A program made the translations under genes and the position numbers. A DNA stretch of 64,000 nucleotides from Flavobacterium aquiphilum. Its GTDB lineage: Bacteria; Bacteroidota; Bacteroidia; Flavobacteriales; Flavobacteriaceae. The stretch covers positions 2,170,001 to 2,234,000 of the forward strand of contig NZ_CP114288.1 of NCBI RefSeq assembly GCF_027111335.1. Reading direction: 5' to 3'. Below, in pieces: positions 46,753-56,395 of the stretch (position 1 is the stretch's first letter; every line of letters begins with the position of its first letter). The notes below the pieces were generated by a model. It ran no database searches and was not told the DNA's origin. It worked only from the letters and a program-made list of their open reading frames with translations.

Positions 46753-47256
46753 TTAAAGGTTTTGCTGCAACTCTTTTAAAGTTGCGTCGATTTTATCAAA
46801 ATCTGTTTCAATAGCACGGTAAACCACTATTTTTCCCGTTTTGTCGATAATGATGTATCTTGGAATCCAATCTAAGTCAACAGCAGTTCCAAAAACGCCT
46901 TTCATACCATCATTTGCCATAAAATGTAAACCGTTTAGTTGGTGTTTTTCAATACCAGCTTTCCATTTGTCCGCTGTTTTGTCCATTGACATAAACACGT
47001 ACGAAACATTAGGATTGTTGGCTTGAAGTTCTTTTAGTTTTGGCATTGCTTTTACGCAGTCACCACACCAGGAAGCCCAAAATTCTATAATTGTAGTTTT
47101 ACCTTTTTGATTTTTCAGGATGTCTTTAAATTTAACCTGATTTCCGTCCATAGCTAATAAAGTTTCGGAAAGTGCCTTTTTGGAGAATTCGGTTTTCTGT
47201 GCTTGTGAGCAAGAAAATGTTATTAAAGCAATAATTAAAACGGCTATTTTTTTCAT
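46753..47256 (-). CDS. TlpA-family thiol-disulfide lipoprotein
   Basis: 167 residues, lipoprotein signal ITFSCSQ. Thioredoxin fold with WASWCGDCVKAMPK (CGDC active site). Probable periplasmic oxidoreductase in cytochrome maturation or disulfide handling. Its neighbours (DoxX-type protein upstream, tpiA downstream) are the usual Bacteroidota arrangement. Confidence 0.88.
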   Translation of the reverse strand: MKKIAVLIIALITFSCSQAQKTEFSKKALSETLLAMDGNQVKFKDILKNQKGKTTIIEFWASWCGDCVKAMPKLKELQANNPNVSYVFMSMDKTADKWKAGIEKHQLNGLHFMANDGMKGVFGTAVDLDWIPRYIIIDKTGKIVVYRAIETDFDKIDATLKELQQNL

Positions 47257-47404
47257 TTAAAATTAAATTTTCACAAAGTTAACTAAAGAATTCTAAAATA
47301 GACGAACAGATTTTGGAATTTTGATGTGAAAATGGTTGAAGTCAATCACAATATCGTTATAGTTGATATTTTTTTTGGAATTTGATTTCTTACAAATAAA
47401 AAAA

Positions 47405-47433
47405 ACCTTGCAAGAAAATAATATCCTTACAAG
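47405..47433 (-). terminator. Weak terminator-like hairpin
   Basis: CCTTGCAAG / CTTACAAGG with one mismatch, between the DoxX and TlpA genes. Confidence 0.4.
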
Positions 47434-47462
47434 GCTGATTTTACTATTGAAATAAATTGAAA

Positions 47463-48563
47463 TTAAAAAACTAAATCATCAGTATCGTTGTAATGCACTT
47501 TTTGTTTTATGGTTCCTTTTTCAAGGATTACAAAACTTGGGTTAGCTCTTTCAATAGTTTTTAACGAAGTAGCATCACAGAAATAAAAACCAAAAGTGAT
47601 ACCGTATTGTTTTTTGATTTTTGCAATCTCATCTGGGGTTGAACCAGTCATTGCGATTGTTTTATACCCTTTTGCGGAAGCGGCCTTACTGATTTGCTCC
47701 ATTTTGGCAAGACCATCAGCATTGGCAAGAGCCAAATCATAAGCAACAATCATTAGTAATTTAGGCTCTTGTAAAAGCTCTTCTTTATAATCAGATCCGT
47801 CTTTTTCCATTACAAAATCATGGATGGGAGGAACGTAACCTTCAGAGATTACTTTGTCTTTTCGATCCACAAAAGTAGCTCCGGCTGGAATGTTGGATAA
47901 GTCTTTTTCTGTAAATTCTTTGTCAACACCATTTACTTTGTAGATGAAAGTCATTTCTACCACTGATTTTGGAGCGCCTTCAGGAATCTCCATTCCTTTC
48001 TGTATGTTATTTCCAACTTTGTAAGGTCGGAAATCTTTTAATGGTAAGTGATTGATAACCCAATATCCCATAAATGCACACAAAGCAACAGACAATAATG
48101 CAAGGCTATTTTGAACTTTATCGCTGAATATAGGTTTTACCAATTTCATGTTGACAAACAGAATTAAGATAAAGAACAATAGGACTACATCTTTAGTGAA
48201 GGATTGCCAAGGCGTAAGGTGTAATGCATCACCAAAGCATCCGCAATCTTTTACCACATCAAAATATGCCGAATAGAAAGTCAGGAATGTGAACTTTATG
48301 ATTAAAAGTAACAAAAGCCAAATAGTCAATTTGGATTTGAAACCAATGAGCAGCATCACACCTAAAAAAACTTCCAGGATTACTATAAATAAGGCTATCG
48401 CCAAAGCGTAAGGAACGAAAATTGGCATATTAAACACCGGTTCGCTGAAATATTCGGCCAATTTATAGGAGAAGCCTACAGGGTCGTTTAATTTAATCAA
48501 TCCTGAAATTATAAACAGGATTCCGACGAAAATTCGGGAGAATTGTGTGATAATGTTTTTCAT
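47463..48563 (-). CDS. DoxX/BT_3928 family membrane protein
   Basis: 366 residues. Four to five N-terminal helices with IFVGILFIISGLIKLNDPVGF (DoxX signature) and a CGCFGD motif (about 106), then a soluble C-terminal thioredoxin-like part (about 215-366). This two-part layout matches the BT_3928-like branch, linked by others to redox at the membrane; its role is not shown by sequence. Upstream of TlpA and downstream of DUF1599 on one strand. Confidence 0.85.
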   Translation of the reverse strand: MKNIITQFSRIFVGILFIISGLIKLNDPVGFSYKLAEYFSEPVFNMPIFVPYALAIALFIVILEVFLGVMLLIGFKSKLTIWLLLLLIIKFTFLTFYSAYFDVVKDCGCFGDALHLTPWQSFTKDVVLLFFILILFVNMKLVKPIFSDKVQNSLALLSVALCAFMGYWVINHLPLKDFRPYKVGNNIQKGMEIPEGAPKSVVEMTFIYKVNGVDKEFTEKDLSNIPAGATFVDRKDKVISEGYVPPIHDFVMEKDGSDYKEELLQEPKLLMIVAYDLALANADGLAKMEQISKAASAKGYKTIAMTGSTPDEIAKIKKQYGITFGFYFCDATSLKTIERANPSFVILEKGTIKQKVHYNDTDDLVF

Positions 48564-48610
48564 TTTTTTTGGGGAGTTTTTTTGAAAGTTTCTATAAAGC
48601 TTCGTGAAAT

Positions 48611-49150
48611 TTATTTTTTGTTCATCAAAATCAACGCAAAAACCGAGTAATTAATCATATCCTGATAATTAGCGTCAATTCCTTCGGAAACAATAGTTTT
48701 TCCTTTATTATCTTCAATTTGTTTGACGCGAAGCAGTTTTTGTAAAATCAAATCGGTGAGCGAACTCACACGCATGTCACGCCAAGCCTCTCCATAATCG
48801 TGGTTTTTGTTTTCCATCAATTCTTTGGTCAAGGCTACTTTTGCATCATATAATTGGGTTGCTCTTTCGGTTTCTAAATCGGGTTGATCCACCACGCCCA
48901 AATCCAATTGGATCAAAGCCATAATCGAATAATTGATGATTCCGATGAATTCTCCAGTTTCGTCTTCATCGATTTTACGGATTTGATTTTCCTGTAGGCT
49001 TCTGATTCTTTGCGCTTTTATGAAAATTTGGTCGGTTAGGGAAGGAAGTCTCAAAATGCGCCAAGCACTACCATAATCTTTCATTTTATTGATAAAAAGC
49101 GTGCGGCAAATGGCAATCACCTTGTCAAATTCTTGTGAAGTATTCCTCAT
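48611..49150 (-). CDS. DUF1599 protein, two repeats
   Basis: 179 residues from ATG 49150 (MRNTSQEFDKVI); the frame reaches 49183. Two DUF1599 units: FINKMKDYGSAWRILRLPSLTDQIF and LMENKNHDYGEAWRDMRVSSLTDLIL. Function unknown; it heads the tpiA unit. The folP promoter overlaps its 5' end. Confidence 0.88.
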   Translation of the reverse strand: MRNTSQEFDKVIAICRTLFINKMKDYGSAWRILRLPSLTDQIFIKAQRIRSLQENQIRKIDEDETGEFIGIINYSIMALIQLDLGVVDQPDLETERATQLYDAKVALTKELMENKNHDYGEAWRDMRVSSLTDLILQKLLRVKQIEDNKGKTIVSEGIDANYQDMINYSVFALILMNKK

Positions 49151-49166
49151 TATTGGTGTATATTTG
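49133..49166 (+). promoter_or_regulatory. Predicted folP promoter
   Basis: TTG (49133-49135), 23-bp spacer, TATATTTG (49159-49166). It overlaps the start of the divergent DUF1599 gene and lies 70 bp upstream of folP. Confidence 0.5.
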
Positions 49167-49238
49167 TATAAAAATTGCATCAAAAATAAGAATAATTTTT
49201 TTGAATGCAGAACATAAAGTTTCTAAAACCAAATTGAA

Positions 49239-50066
49239 ATGACTATAAATTGTAAAGGACAGCTTATCGACTTGTCTGAGCCAAAAGTGATGGGGATTTT
49301 AAATATTACTCCCAACTCATTTTTTGATGGAGGTAAGTATAAAAATGAAGAGGAACTTCTGGAAAGAGTAGGGAAGATGCTCGATGAAGGAGCCGATTTT
49401 ATTGATGTTGGAGCCTATTCAAGCAAACCCAATGCTGAGTTTGTTTCGGAGGAAGAGGAGATTTCAAGGATAATTCCTGTTGTGAATTTGCTTCAAAAAC
49501 ATTTTCCGGGAATTATATTGTCTATAGATACTTTCAGGGCGGGAGTTGCAAAGGTTTGTATCGAAAACGGTGCAGCAATTATTAATGATATTTCTGCGGG
49601 GAAACTAGATGACAAAATGCTGGAAACCGTTGCGAAATTTCAAGTTCCCTACATTATGATGCACATGAAAGGAACACCGCAAACCATGCAGGAATTCACG
49701 CAGTACGAAGATATAATTAAAGAAATGCTTTTTTATTTTTCGGAACGAATTGCTGTTGCCAGGGCTCACGGTATTAACGATTTGATTGTGGATCCTGGAT
49801 TTGGTTTTGCCAAAACATTGGATCAAAATTACTTTCTTATGAATAAAATGGAATTGTTTCAAATGCTTGAATTGCCTTTATTGGTTGGGATTTCAAGAAA
49901 ATCTATGATTCATAAAGCATTGGGGGTAAGCGCTGAAATGGCTTTGAATGGAACTACGTTTTTGAATGCAATTGCTTTGACAAAAGGAGCAAAAATACTT
50001 CGTGTTCACGATGTGAAAGAAGCTGTGGAATGTGTTCATTTGTTTAATAAATTGAATCAAAAATGA
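49239..50066 (+). CDS. folP: Dihydropteroate synthase
   Basis: 275 residues. Motifs MGILNITPNSFFDGGKY (pterin loop), ADFIDVGAYSSKP, DTFRAGVA, NDISAG, MMHMKGTPQTMQ and DPGFGFAKT. Joins aminobenzoate to the pterin diphosphate; target of sulfonamides. Its stop overlaps the next start by 4 bp (ATGA), so the two are translationally coupled. Confidence 0.95.
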   Translation: MTINCKGQLIDLSEPKVMGILNITPNSFFDGGKYKNEEELLERVGKMLDEGADFIDVGAYSSKPNAEFVSEEEEISRIIPVVNLLQKHFPGIILSIDTFRAGVAKVCIENGAAIINDISAGKLDDKMLETVAKFQVPYIMMHMKGTPQTMQEFTQYEDIIKEMLFYFSERIAVARAHGINDLIVDPGFGFAKTLDQNYFLMNKMELFQMLELPLLVGISRKSMIHKALGVSAEMALNGTTFLNAIALTKGAKILRVHDVKEAVECVHLFNKLNQK

Positions 50067-50683
50067 TAAAATATATATTTGGGATCGTATTGTTGATTTG
50101 CGTTTCCTGCGGAAATAAAGAAGATATTTTATTGCCAAAGTCTGATAGAACGATCGTAAAAGATATTGTGGATTTATCGCCGATTTACATTTTTTTCAGA
50201 ACGAATGGCAAAGATACTTTGGCTGAAGTAAATAGAAAAAACAGCATCAGTACCACAAACTGGGTTTTGAATATTGACAAAAGATTACCTTTAAAATTGG
50301 TAATTCCTGAAGTAATAAAATTGCAGGAAAAAAAGCGTGGCGACAGTGCACATAAAAATGAGTTGGCTCAGAACTTTTATTCGTATGCTGATACTATTGG
50401 CAAAAATCTGGCCTTTATTCCTTTTACAAATGTGTTTTATAAACTGGAAAAACCTAAAACAGGTATAATTGTTTTTTTTGCTAAAGACGGAACAATCAAA
50501 ATCAATAATGAATTGGTTTCCAAAAATGATTTGAAGAAAAAGATTGATGAGATTAATGTTCAATCCCTTGAAATTAGGTGTTGTTTTGATAAGAACTCTA
50601 GTTATGGCGTTTATCTTCAGAATAAAATATTTATTGATAGTATAATGACGAAAAAAGCAGTAATTGAAGAATTTATTTATTAG
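50063..50683 (+). CDS. Lipoprotein of unknown function
   Basis: 206 residues, lipoprotein signal LLICVSCGNKED (Cys13). Mixed alpha/beta content with FIPFTNVFYKLEKPKTG and CCFDKNSSYGVYLQNKIFID. The ATGA overlap with folP suggests co-translation, but a folate link is not otherwise shown. Confidence 0.7.
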   Translation: MIKYIFGIVLLICVSCGNKEDILLPKSDRTIVKDIVDLSPIYIFFRTNGKDTLAEVNRKNSISTTNWVLNIDKRLPLKLVIPEVIKLQEKKRGDSAHKNELAQNFYSYADTIGKNLAFIPFTNVFYKLEKPKTGIIVFFAKDGTIKINNELVSKNDLKKKIDEINVQSLEIRCCFDKNSSYGVYLQNKIFIDSIMTKKAVIEEFIY

Positions 50684-50703
50684 TTCTGTCTTTTTTTAAA
50701 ATT

Positions 50704-50743
50704 AAAAAAACCTTTCTATTCTTCAGATTAGAAAGGTTTTTTT
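50704..50743. terminator. Bidirectional terminator
   Basis: 15-bp stem AAAAAAACCTTTCTA / TAGAAAGGTTTTTTT between convergent genes. Confidence 0.8.
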
Positions 50744-50757
50744 GATAGGTTGAGATG

Positions 50758-51237
50758 TTAGTATCCACCACCACCGCCGCCTGTACCACCTCCAGTAGTA
50801 CCTGTTTTGGTAAGTACACCGCTTATTTCCCCTGCAGGATAAGCAGTTGTATGTAAGTTAACATAATCTGTTCCAGCCATAAGTTGGGTTATTTGCGTAT
50901 CATTTATGGCTGCAGAATAGGTAAATGGTGAGCTTGCAACGGTTGCATCGGGAAATGGAAGTTGAACTGCTCCGTCTGCACTATGGATATGGCCATGAAT
51001 AGGTGTTAGTCCTGTGTAGTTTACTGTGATTTCATAAGTTTTAGCAGTTTCGTTCAATTTGAGCGTAGCACTTCCTGAAGCTGTTGATGTAACACCAGTG
51101 GGAGGTCCTAAAGTTGCAGTAAAAGTTGAAATAACAGGCGAGGGTGCGCTTGGTGTAGAATTATCGTCACTACTGGAACATGAATTTCCAATAAAAAACA
51201 ATAATAAAATCGCTGAAAAATTTAAAACAGATTTCAT
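50758..51237 (-). CDS. CHRD-domain lipoprotein
   Basis: 159 residues, lipoprotein signal LFFIGNSCSSSDD. The CHRD domain spans about 40-150 (FTATLGPPTGVTSTASGSATLKL-like strand, PIHGHIHSADG, YVNLHTTAYPAGEISGVL). A glycine-rich tail (GGGTGGGGGGY) follows. CHRD domains bind metals or act in extracellular matrices; role unknown here. Confidence 0.85.
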   Translation of the reverse strand: MKSVLNFSAILLLFFIGNSCSSSDDNSTPSAPSPVISTFTATLGPPTGVTSTASGSATLKLNETAKTYEITVNYTGLTPIHGHIHSADGAVQLPFPDATVASSPFTYSAAINDTQITQLMAGTDYVNLHTTAYPAGEISGVLTKTGTTGGGTGGGGGGY

Positions 51238-51487
51238 AATTATACGTTTTTGAGTTAGGAAAAAAGGTTGAAAACTATAATTATTAAATTTTATTAAGAT
51301 TTAATAAAAACACATTAAATTTACGTTTTTATTTTCAATTAATGAGATTTTTATATGTAAAATATTGGTTTTTAACGAGTTGTTGTTTTGTGGTAATCAG
51401 GAAACTGATAATCTCAGAGTTTTAAACTGATGCTTAATTTTGAAACCGGAAATTAATAAAAGCGAAATAGAATTCTTTTAGCAAATT

Positions 51488-51961
51488 TTATTGATGATGA
51501 TAAGGTTCATTTCTCAAAATGGTGAAAGCGCGATACAATTGCTCAATAAAAAACAAGCGAACCATTTGGTGCGAAAAGGTCATAAGAGAAAGGGAGATTT
51601 TTCCGTTTGCTTTAGCATAAACGGTATCTGAAAAACCGTAAGGCCCTCCAATGACGAAAACCAATGTTTTTATACCCGAATTCATTTTTTTTTGTAATTC
51701 TGCCGAAAAACCTACACTGGAAAAGGTTTTTCCGTTTTCGTCCAATAAAATAAGCTGATCGGTTGGAGTGAGTTTGGATAATATAAGCTCTCCTTCTTTT
51801 TCTTTTTGCTGACTTTCAGATAAGTTTTTTACGTTTTTGATATCAGGAATTATTTCCAAATCAAACTTGATATAAAAAGACAATCGTTTGGTGTAATCAT
51901 CAATCAGGGTTTGTAATGATTTATTGTCTGTTTTGCCAATCGCGATAAGTTTGATGTTCAT
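51488..51961 (-). CDS. rlmH: 23S rRNA pseudouridine-1915 N3-methyltransferase
   Basis: 157 residues from ATG 51961 (the frame extends 15 bp further; family proteins start MNIKLIAIGKT). Knotted SPOUT fold: DQLILLDENGKTFSS, FVIGGPYGFSDTVYAKANGKISLSLMTFSHQMVRLFFIEQLYRA and end NEPYHHQ with the YHH tail typical of RlmH. Confidence 0.95.
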   Translation of the reverse strand: MNIKLIAIGKTDNKSLQTLIDDYTKRLSFYIKFDLEIIPDIKNVKNLSESQQKEKEGELILSKLTPTDQLILLDENGKTFSSVGFSAELQKKMNSGIKTLVFVIGGPYGFSDTVYAKANGKISLSLMTFSHQMVRLFFIEQLYRAFTILRNEPYHHQ

Positions 51962-52377
51962 TTTGTAGCGTTTCAAAAAGGCAAAGTTACAAAAAGGACT
52001 TAGTTTTTTGATTATGACATTTTTTCTTTAGATAAAGAATATAGATGCTTGCAATTCTTTTAAAGAAAAAAATCTAAATGTTTTTGTTTTATTTTCTTAC
52101 TTATTTTTAAATTTTTAATCGATTTTTATAATCTATTTTGCCTATAGGGTAATTGCCGAATATTTATTGTTTGGTTAGTAAAAATCTTTTTTTATGATTT
52201 TAGACCAAAATAATATTGATTTTGATAATAATTTGCCCTTCAAGAATAATTTTCGAAGATTCTTTACTGATTATCGATGTGCATCGTTGAATTAAAAATA
52301 AAACATTAATCCTATAAGATTACTATAATATAAGATGTTTTGTTTACTTTTGTCGGCAAAAAAAATTAAGTTATTTT
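51962..52377. other. Intergenic region, no gene seen
   Basis: AT-rich 415 bp. TACTTTTG at 52345-52352, 25 bp before tauE, is a possible -7 box without a well-spaced TTG. Confidence 0.45.
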
Positions 52378-53160
52378 ATGGATTTTCAGATAGGTTTAGT
52401 AATTGCAGGATTAGTAGTAGGATTTGTGGTAGGAATGACTGGTGTAGGTGGAGGTTCATTGATGACTCCGATTTTATTATGGTTTAATATTCCTCCGACA
52501 ACAGCAGTTGGTACCGATTTATTATATGCTGCGGTGACTAAAACCGGCGGTATTTTTGTTCATAATAAAAAGAAAAATATTAACTGGAAGATAACCGGTT
52601 GGCTTTCTTTAGGCAGCGTACCAGCAGCTTTATTGACTTTGTGGATACTTCATAGTTTGAAAGTCGATACAGAAGCTTTAAATCATATGATAAAATACAG
52701 TTTGGGTTGGGCATTGGTTTTTACTTCTGTGGCTATTTTATTCAAAAAGAAAATAATGGTTTTTTCTGAAAAACATGCTGGCGACAAATTTCATAGAGAG
52801 AGTAAAACGCAGAATGTGTTGACAGTAGCAATTGGAGTGCTTTTAGGTGCTACTGTGACGCTGACTTCGATAGGTGCTGGGGCACTAGGAACAGTTACTT
52901 TGTTTTTCTTATACCCGCTTTTACCAACGCCAAAATTGGTTGGAACCGAGATTGCACATGCAATTCCTTTAACGCTTGTTGCCGGATTGGGTCATGCTTC
53001 AATGGGGAATTTAGATTTGGCTTTACTTGGTCAGTTATTGATGGGCTCGCTTCCGGGAATCTATATGGGAAGTATGTTAAGTGGGAAAATGCCTGATTTG
53101 ATGCTTAGAAACGCGATTGCAATCATGCTATTCTTTGTAGGTTTCAAGCTTATTTCCTAA
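52378..53160 (+). CDS. Sulfite/anion exporter TauE/SafE family
   Basis: 260 residues, seven or eight helices. Two internal repeats: GVGGGSLMTPILLWFNIPPTTAVGTDLLYAA and TLTSIGAGALGTVTLFFLYPLLPTPKLVGTEIAHAIPLT, the TauE/SafE signature. Anion or organic-sulfur export; substrate unknown. It has its own terminator and is not linked to the YeeE genes. Confidence 0.88.
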   Translation: MDFQIGLVIAGLVVGFVVGMTGVGGGSLMTPILLWFNIPPTTAVGTDLLYAAVTKTGGIFVHNKKKNINWKITGWLSLGSVPAALLTLWILHSLKVDTEALNHMIKYSLGWALVFTSVAILFKKKIMVFSEKHAGDKFHRESKTQNVLTVAIGVLLGATVTLTSIGAGALGTVTLFFLYPLLPTPKLVGTEIAHAIPLTLVAGLGHASMGNLDLALLGQLLMGSLPGIYMGSMLSGKMPDLMLRNAIAIMLFFVGFKLIS

Positions 53161-53210
53161 AGATTTAAAATAGGTTTTATAAAGCGTTAATGGTTTAGAA
53201 TTTTATCGGG

Positions 53211-53254
53211 AACCATTAAAATATTTAGTCTTTTGACTGGATATCTTAATGGTT
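53211..53254. terminator. Terminator of TauE gene
   Basis: AACCATTAA / TTAATGGTT arms with an AT-rich loop, 50 bp past the stop. Confidence 0.5.
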
Positions 53255-53414
53255 TTCTTATTTGTTCTAATTTTGGGAACTGCTTAGAGCCTGCTATAGC
53301 TCCTGAGGGGCGAAATATTTGCAGACAATTATTAATCAAGTTCAGTTTGTTAAGGTAAAACTACTATTGCTGACCGTTTTTTTACAAGTTTGGAGATGAT
53401 GGTCGATTTTATTT

Positions 53415-53714
53415 TTAAACCCAAATAGTAGTTGTAATGTCATCGCCTTTTTGGATTTTTTCCTTCTTTCTTATTTCTGCTTTAAGAGGAAGCAAATAGG
53501 TGTTGAGTTTAGTGTCAAACCATATTGCAGTTTCCCATTTACTATTGCCAATTTTTGCTACAGCTTTCAATCGTCCCCAGCCTTCTTCTTGCCATTTAAG
53601 GTTTTCTCTTATTTCTTTTGCCATTGCGATTGGAAGTGAAACAAAGTACCAGCCATTTGGACCTTGATGCTGCCAAGTTTTTGCTGAAAATTCATATTTG
53701 ATTTTTCCATCCAT
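53415..53714 (-). CDS. DUF1905 protein
   Basis: 99 residues: GKIKYEFSAKTWQHQGPNGWYFVSLP and GWGRLKAVAKIGNSKWETAIWFD are DUF1905 motifs. Fold is beta-barrel-like; activity unknown. Stands alone. Confidence 0.85.
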   Translation of the reverse strand: MDGKIKYEFSAKTWQHQGPNGWYFVSLPIAMAKEIRENLKWQEEGWGRLKAVAKIGNSKWETAIWFDTKLNTYLLPLKAEIRKKEKIQKGDDITTTIWV

Positions 53715-53954
53715 TTTTTTTTATTTTGTAATTAAAGATAATAAAGTTTCAACAGATTGATGTCTTGGTTGTAGCCAAAGCTCCAATGCCTGCATTGGGC
53801 AATTTAGAAGCAAGGAAACTTATATTCAAAAGTGCTTGAAAACACGAGAAAAACCAAGCAAAATCAATCCAAAAAGAGAACACAAAATCCTCTTGAGAAA
53901 TTACATAAAGTGAGTGAATCGTCCTGAAATAACTATACAGGTTCTCAGAAGGTC
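53715..53954. other. Intergenic region next to array
   Basis: Contains a 7-bp hairpin CCAATGC-CT-GCATTGG (53783-53798). No gene. Confidence 0.45.
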
Positions 53955-54866
53955 TTATTCTATTCCCATTTTGTTTTGTGTACAGTCAAAGTACAAACTA
54001 TTGTTTAAAAATATTTTGTTTCCCAACATTCCTGTCATTCCAGAAAATTTCATCATTGAGTATTGGGCTTGAGAAAATCCCTCTACATAAGTAACGTAAT
54101 TTAAAGGTATTTCGTGGTTTGAAATCTGTATTTTCTGGTTACAGTTTGATGTATATGCAGTTAAAACTTTATCCCATGATTGTGATTTTTCGATGTTTAT
54201 TTTTGAGTAATATAATTTCAAGTTTTCCCATACTTCTTTGTTGGTTAATAATTCATAAGCACTAGTACCCGAATCAAATAAAAAATTTTCCTCTTTTCCT
54301 TTTAATAAACCGCTAACAATGATTTTTCTTTTTTTGAATTTAAAATCAAAGAGTTTGGTTTGAAATTGAGTAGGCACTTTTGAGAGATTTAAAGCAATAT
54401 AATTTTCTTTAAAATTGATGAGTGTTTTCCTGTCTTCCAAAATGTCTGCTCCAATAGTCCCAATAATTTTTAAGGAGTCATTTTTAGTGTCATTTCCGAG
54501 ATTATAAATTTTGAATTTATCGGAAGTGATTTTTGTTTTTCCGATATAAAAAGATGTTTTTGCAACATCTTCATTTGTCTGTATTTGAAGGATGTTTTTA
54601 ATTGATTTTGAGTAAAAAACGGTATAAGGTGAACCAGTGTCAAATTGCAAATAATACGTTGTAGTGTCGTCATCAAAATGCATGGGAAGTAGTAACACAT
54701 TTTTTTCTTTACTCAACCACATAAGAGGAATAGAACCACTTTCATTTTCTATTATTAAATAGTTTTTTTCGGGAGTAAATTTTTGGTCAAAATAAATATA
54801 GCTACCAAGTACAACCAAAACCAAAAAGGCCAAAAAGGTTAACGCGATTTTCTTTAAAATTTTCAT
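53955..54866 (-). CDS. Retropepsin-like aspartyl protease domain protein
   Basis: 303 residues with one N-terminal helix. FDTGSPYTVFY (DTGS) and a second FDSGTSAYELL (DSGT) are retropepsin-like active-site motifs. Exported or membrane-tethered. It lies beyond the last attC-like site and could be the cassette-array flank. Confidence 0.7.
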   Translation of the reverse strand: MKILKKIALTFLAFLVLVVLGSYIYFDQKFTPEKNYLIIENESGSIPLMWLSKEKNVLLLPMHFDDDTTTYYLQFDTGSPYTVFYSKSIKNILQIQTNEDVAKTSFYIGKTKITSDKFKIYNLGNDTKNDSLKIIGTIGADILEDRKTLINFKENYIALNLSKVPTQFQTKLFDFKFKKRKIIVSGLLKGKEENFLFDSGTSAYELLTNKEVWENLKLYYSKINIEKSQSWDKVLTAYTSNCNQKIQISNHEIPLNYVTYVEGFSQAQYSMMKFSGMTGMLGNKIFLNNSLYFDCTQNKMGIE

Positions 54867-54953
54867 TTGATTATTTTTTTTGCAAATGTCTATTTTAGGG
54901 AACTAAATGAAGGCAAAACAATACGCCAATTTTACGTCAATTTGCTGATGATT

Positions 54954-55493
54954 TTATAAGTAGTTGATTTTTAAATTTTTATGTAAATCATTTTTAATGT
55001 TTAAACTAATGCCGTTTAGTATAACCACGAGTAATTTTAGACAAATAATTATTAATAAGGGCAATAGAAAAAGAGGAAAATGTAGTGATAATCCTTTTTG
55101 AATAAACGGACTTATGATTTGTGAAAGAGCTAATGCAGTTGCTAAAATGACTTGAACACTTACAATGCTTTTTCCTAATTCCTTATTTTTAGTGTCTTTT
55201 GTTTTATATGTCAAAATCAAAGGAAATAGAACTCCGCCAAAAGGTATTATAAGTCCAATTAAGCTAGAAAAATTAATCAATTTTGCTCTGTCAACTTTTG
55301 TGATCTTTTTGGAAGGTACAAGTTTTTCAGGCTCAGTTTGAAAAGCATTTGCAAGAGCTTTTAATGTAAACCCTTTTGGGATATTTCCTGCTTCAATCCT
55401 TTGAATTGTCCTTAGAGAAATACCGCTTTTTTGGGCAAGTTCAGTTTGTGTTAAGTTTTTTTCTTCTCTTAAATGTTGGACTATTGATTTCAT
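54954..55493 (-). CDS. XRE-type regulator with membrane domain
   Basis: 179 residues. N-terminal HTH (EEKNLTQTELAQKSGISLRTIQRIEAG), C-terminal three or four helices. Lies just before the first attC-like site in the gene direction, so it may be the last cassette or a chromosomal gene; I cannot decide. Confidence 0.75.
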   Translation of the reverse strand: MKSIVQHLREEKNLTQTELAQKSGISLRTIQRIEAGNIPKGFTLKALANAFQTEPEKLVPSKKITKVDRAKLINFSSLIGLIIPFGGVLFPLILTYKTKDTKNKELGKSIVSVQVILATALALSQIISPFIQKGLSLHFPLFLLPLLIIICLKLLVVILNGISLNIKNDLHKNLKINYL

Positions 55494-55526
55494 TTTCGTT
55501 TCATTTTCGTTTCGGATAAACTTTTT

Positions 55527-55657
55527 GCTAACGTTTTGGCTCTTGGCTATGTGGCGGATTAAGGAAACGTAATATTTCGGTCAAAGACTAATTTTCCAAG
55601 TACAAAACCATCTTCAAATTAAACATAATCTCACCATATTGCCAAACTACTGTTAGC
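55527..55657 (-). repeat. attC-like imperfect palindrome 1
   Basis: Bounded by GCTAAC (55527-55532) and GTTAGC (55652-55657). TTGGCTATGTGG near the left end pairs with CCATATTGCCAA near the right. Follows the GNAT gene on its strand. Length 131 bp. Confidence 0.6.
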
Positions 55658-55681
55658 GGTTCGTTGATTTTTTTCCTCGCT

Positions 55682-56185
55682 TTATTTTAGTTTCAATTTC
55701 ATTTGGTCTTCAGTAAAATATTTCCCTTTCCATTTTATCGCATTGCTTTCAGAGCCATATGTTACAAAGCCAAATTTTTCGTAGAGTTTTTTTGCATTGT
55801 CATTATTTGCAATTACCGTCAAATTAATTTGTTCAATGTCAGGGATTTGTTTTACTCTTTCAATTAATTTTTCAATTAGTTTTTTTGCAATTCCTTGTCC
55901 ACGAAAGTTTTTGGAAACATACATTCTAAACAAAATACCTTTGTGTCTTAATTTTTCTCTATCTCCACCGTCACGAGCAAAACTTACTACGCCTACTAAT
56001 TCTTTGTATGAATAAGCCCCAAGTGTAAAACTGTCCAATTTGTCTTCAGTAGGGAAAGATGTATTTAAATCGTCATTAGGTGTTATACGAAAATTTTCTT
56101 CGTCATTGATTAGCCCAAAAGTTAGAAACTTTTTATAGTATTCAATTTGGTCAGACTTGATTTCTGTAATTTCTATTTTATTCAT
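55682..56185 (-). CDS. GNAT acetyltransferase
   Basis: 167 residues. RMYVSKNFRGQGIAKKLIEKLI contains the acetyl-CoA motif (GQGIAK) and VIANNDNAKKLYEKFGFV is motif B. Substrate unknown. As a small lone gene between two attC-like palindromes it fits a mobile gene cassette. It starts close to TTAGCGGTCATTGT, shared with another cassette. Confidence 0.85.
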   Translation of the reverse strand: MNKIEITEIKSDQIEYYKKFLTFGLINDEENFRITPNDDLNTSFPTEDKLDSFTLGAYSYKELVGVVSFARDGGDREKLRHKGILFRMYVSKNFRGQGIAKKLIEKLIERVKQIPDIEQINLTVIANNDNAKKLYEKFGFVTYGSESNAIKWKGKYFTEDQMKLKLK

Positions 56186-56225
56186 TGTTAATTGTCAATT
56201 AGTGAGTGGTCGTTTTACAATGACC

Positions 56226-56386
56226 GCTAATTTTCCCTTGTTGCAAGGGTGGGGTGGGGTTAAATTAAGCCTTATTTTCGGATTTGCCACCCGAGCGACA
56301 GCGAACAGGCGAAGCAAAACTTCCCAAATACAGGACCATTTCCAAATTAAGCCAATTGCCCAAATCTCTTGTAGCAAGTGTTAGCC
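56226..56386 (-). repeat. attC-like imperfect palindrome 2
   Basis: Ends GCTAA (56226-56230, last C lost) and GTTAGCC (56380-56386). Inside, a stretch of about 140 bp, including GATTTGCCACCCGAGCGACA, is nearly identical to the site at 57721. The outer arms CTTGTTGCAAG and CTTGTAGCAAG can pair. Confidence 0.65.
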
Positions 56387-56395
56387 ACAGGTTAT

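Noticed and set aside
53955..55493. Inclusion of protease and XRE genes as cassettes
   Set aside because: No palindrome follows either gene; could be chromosomal flank, so left undecided.
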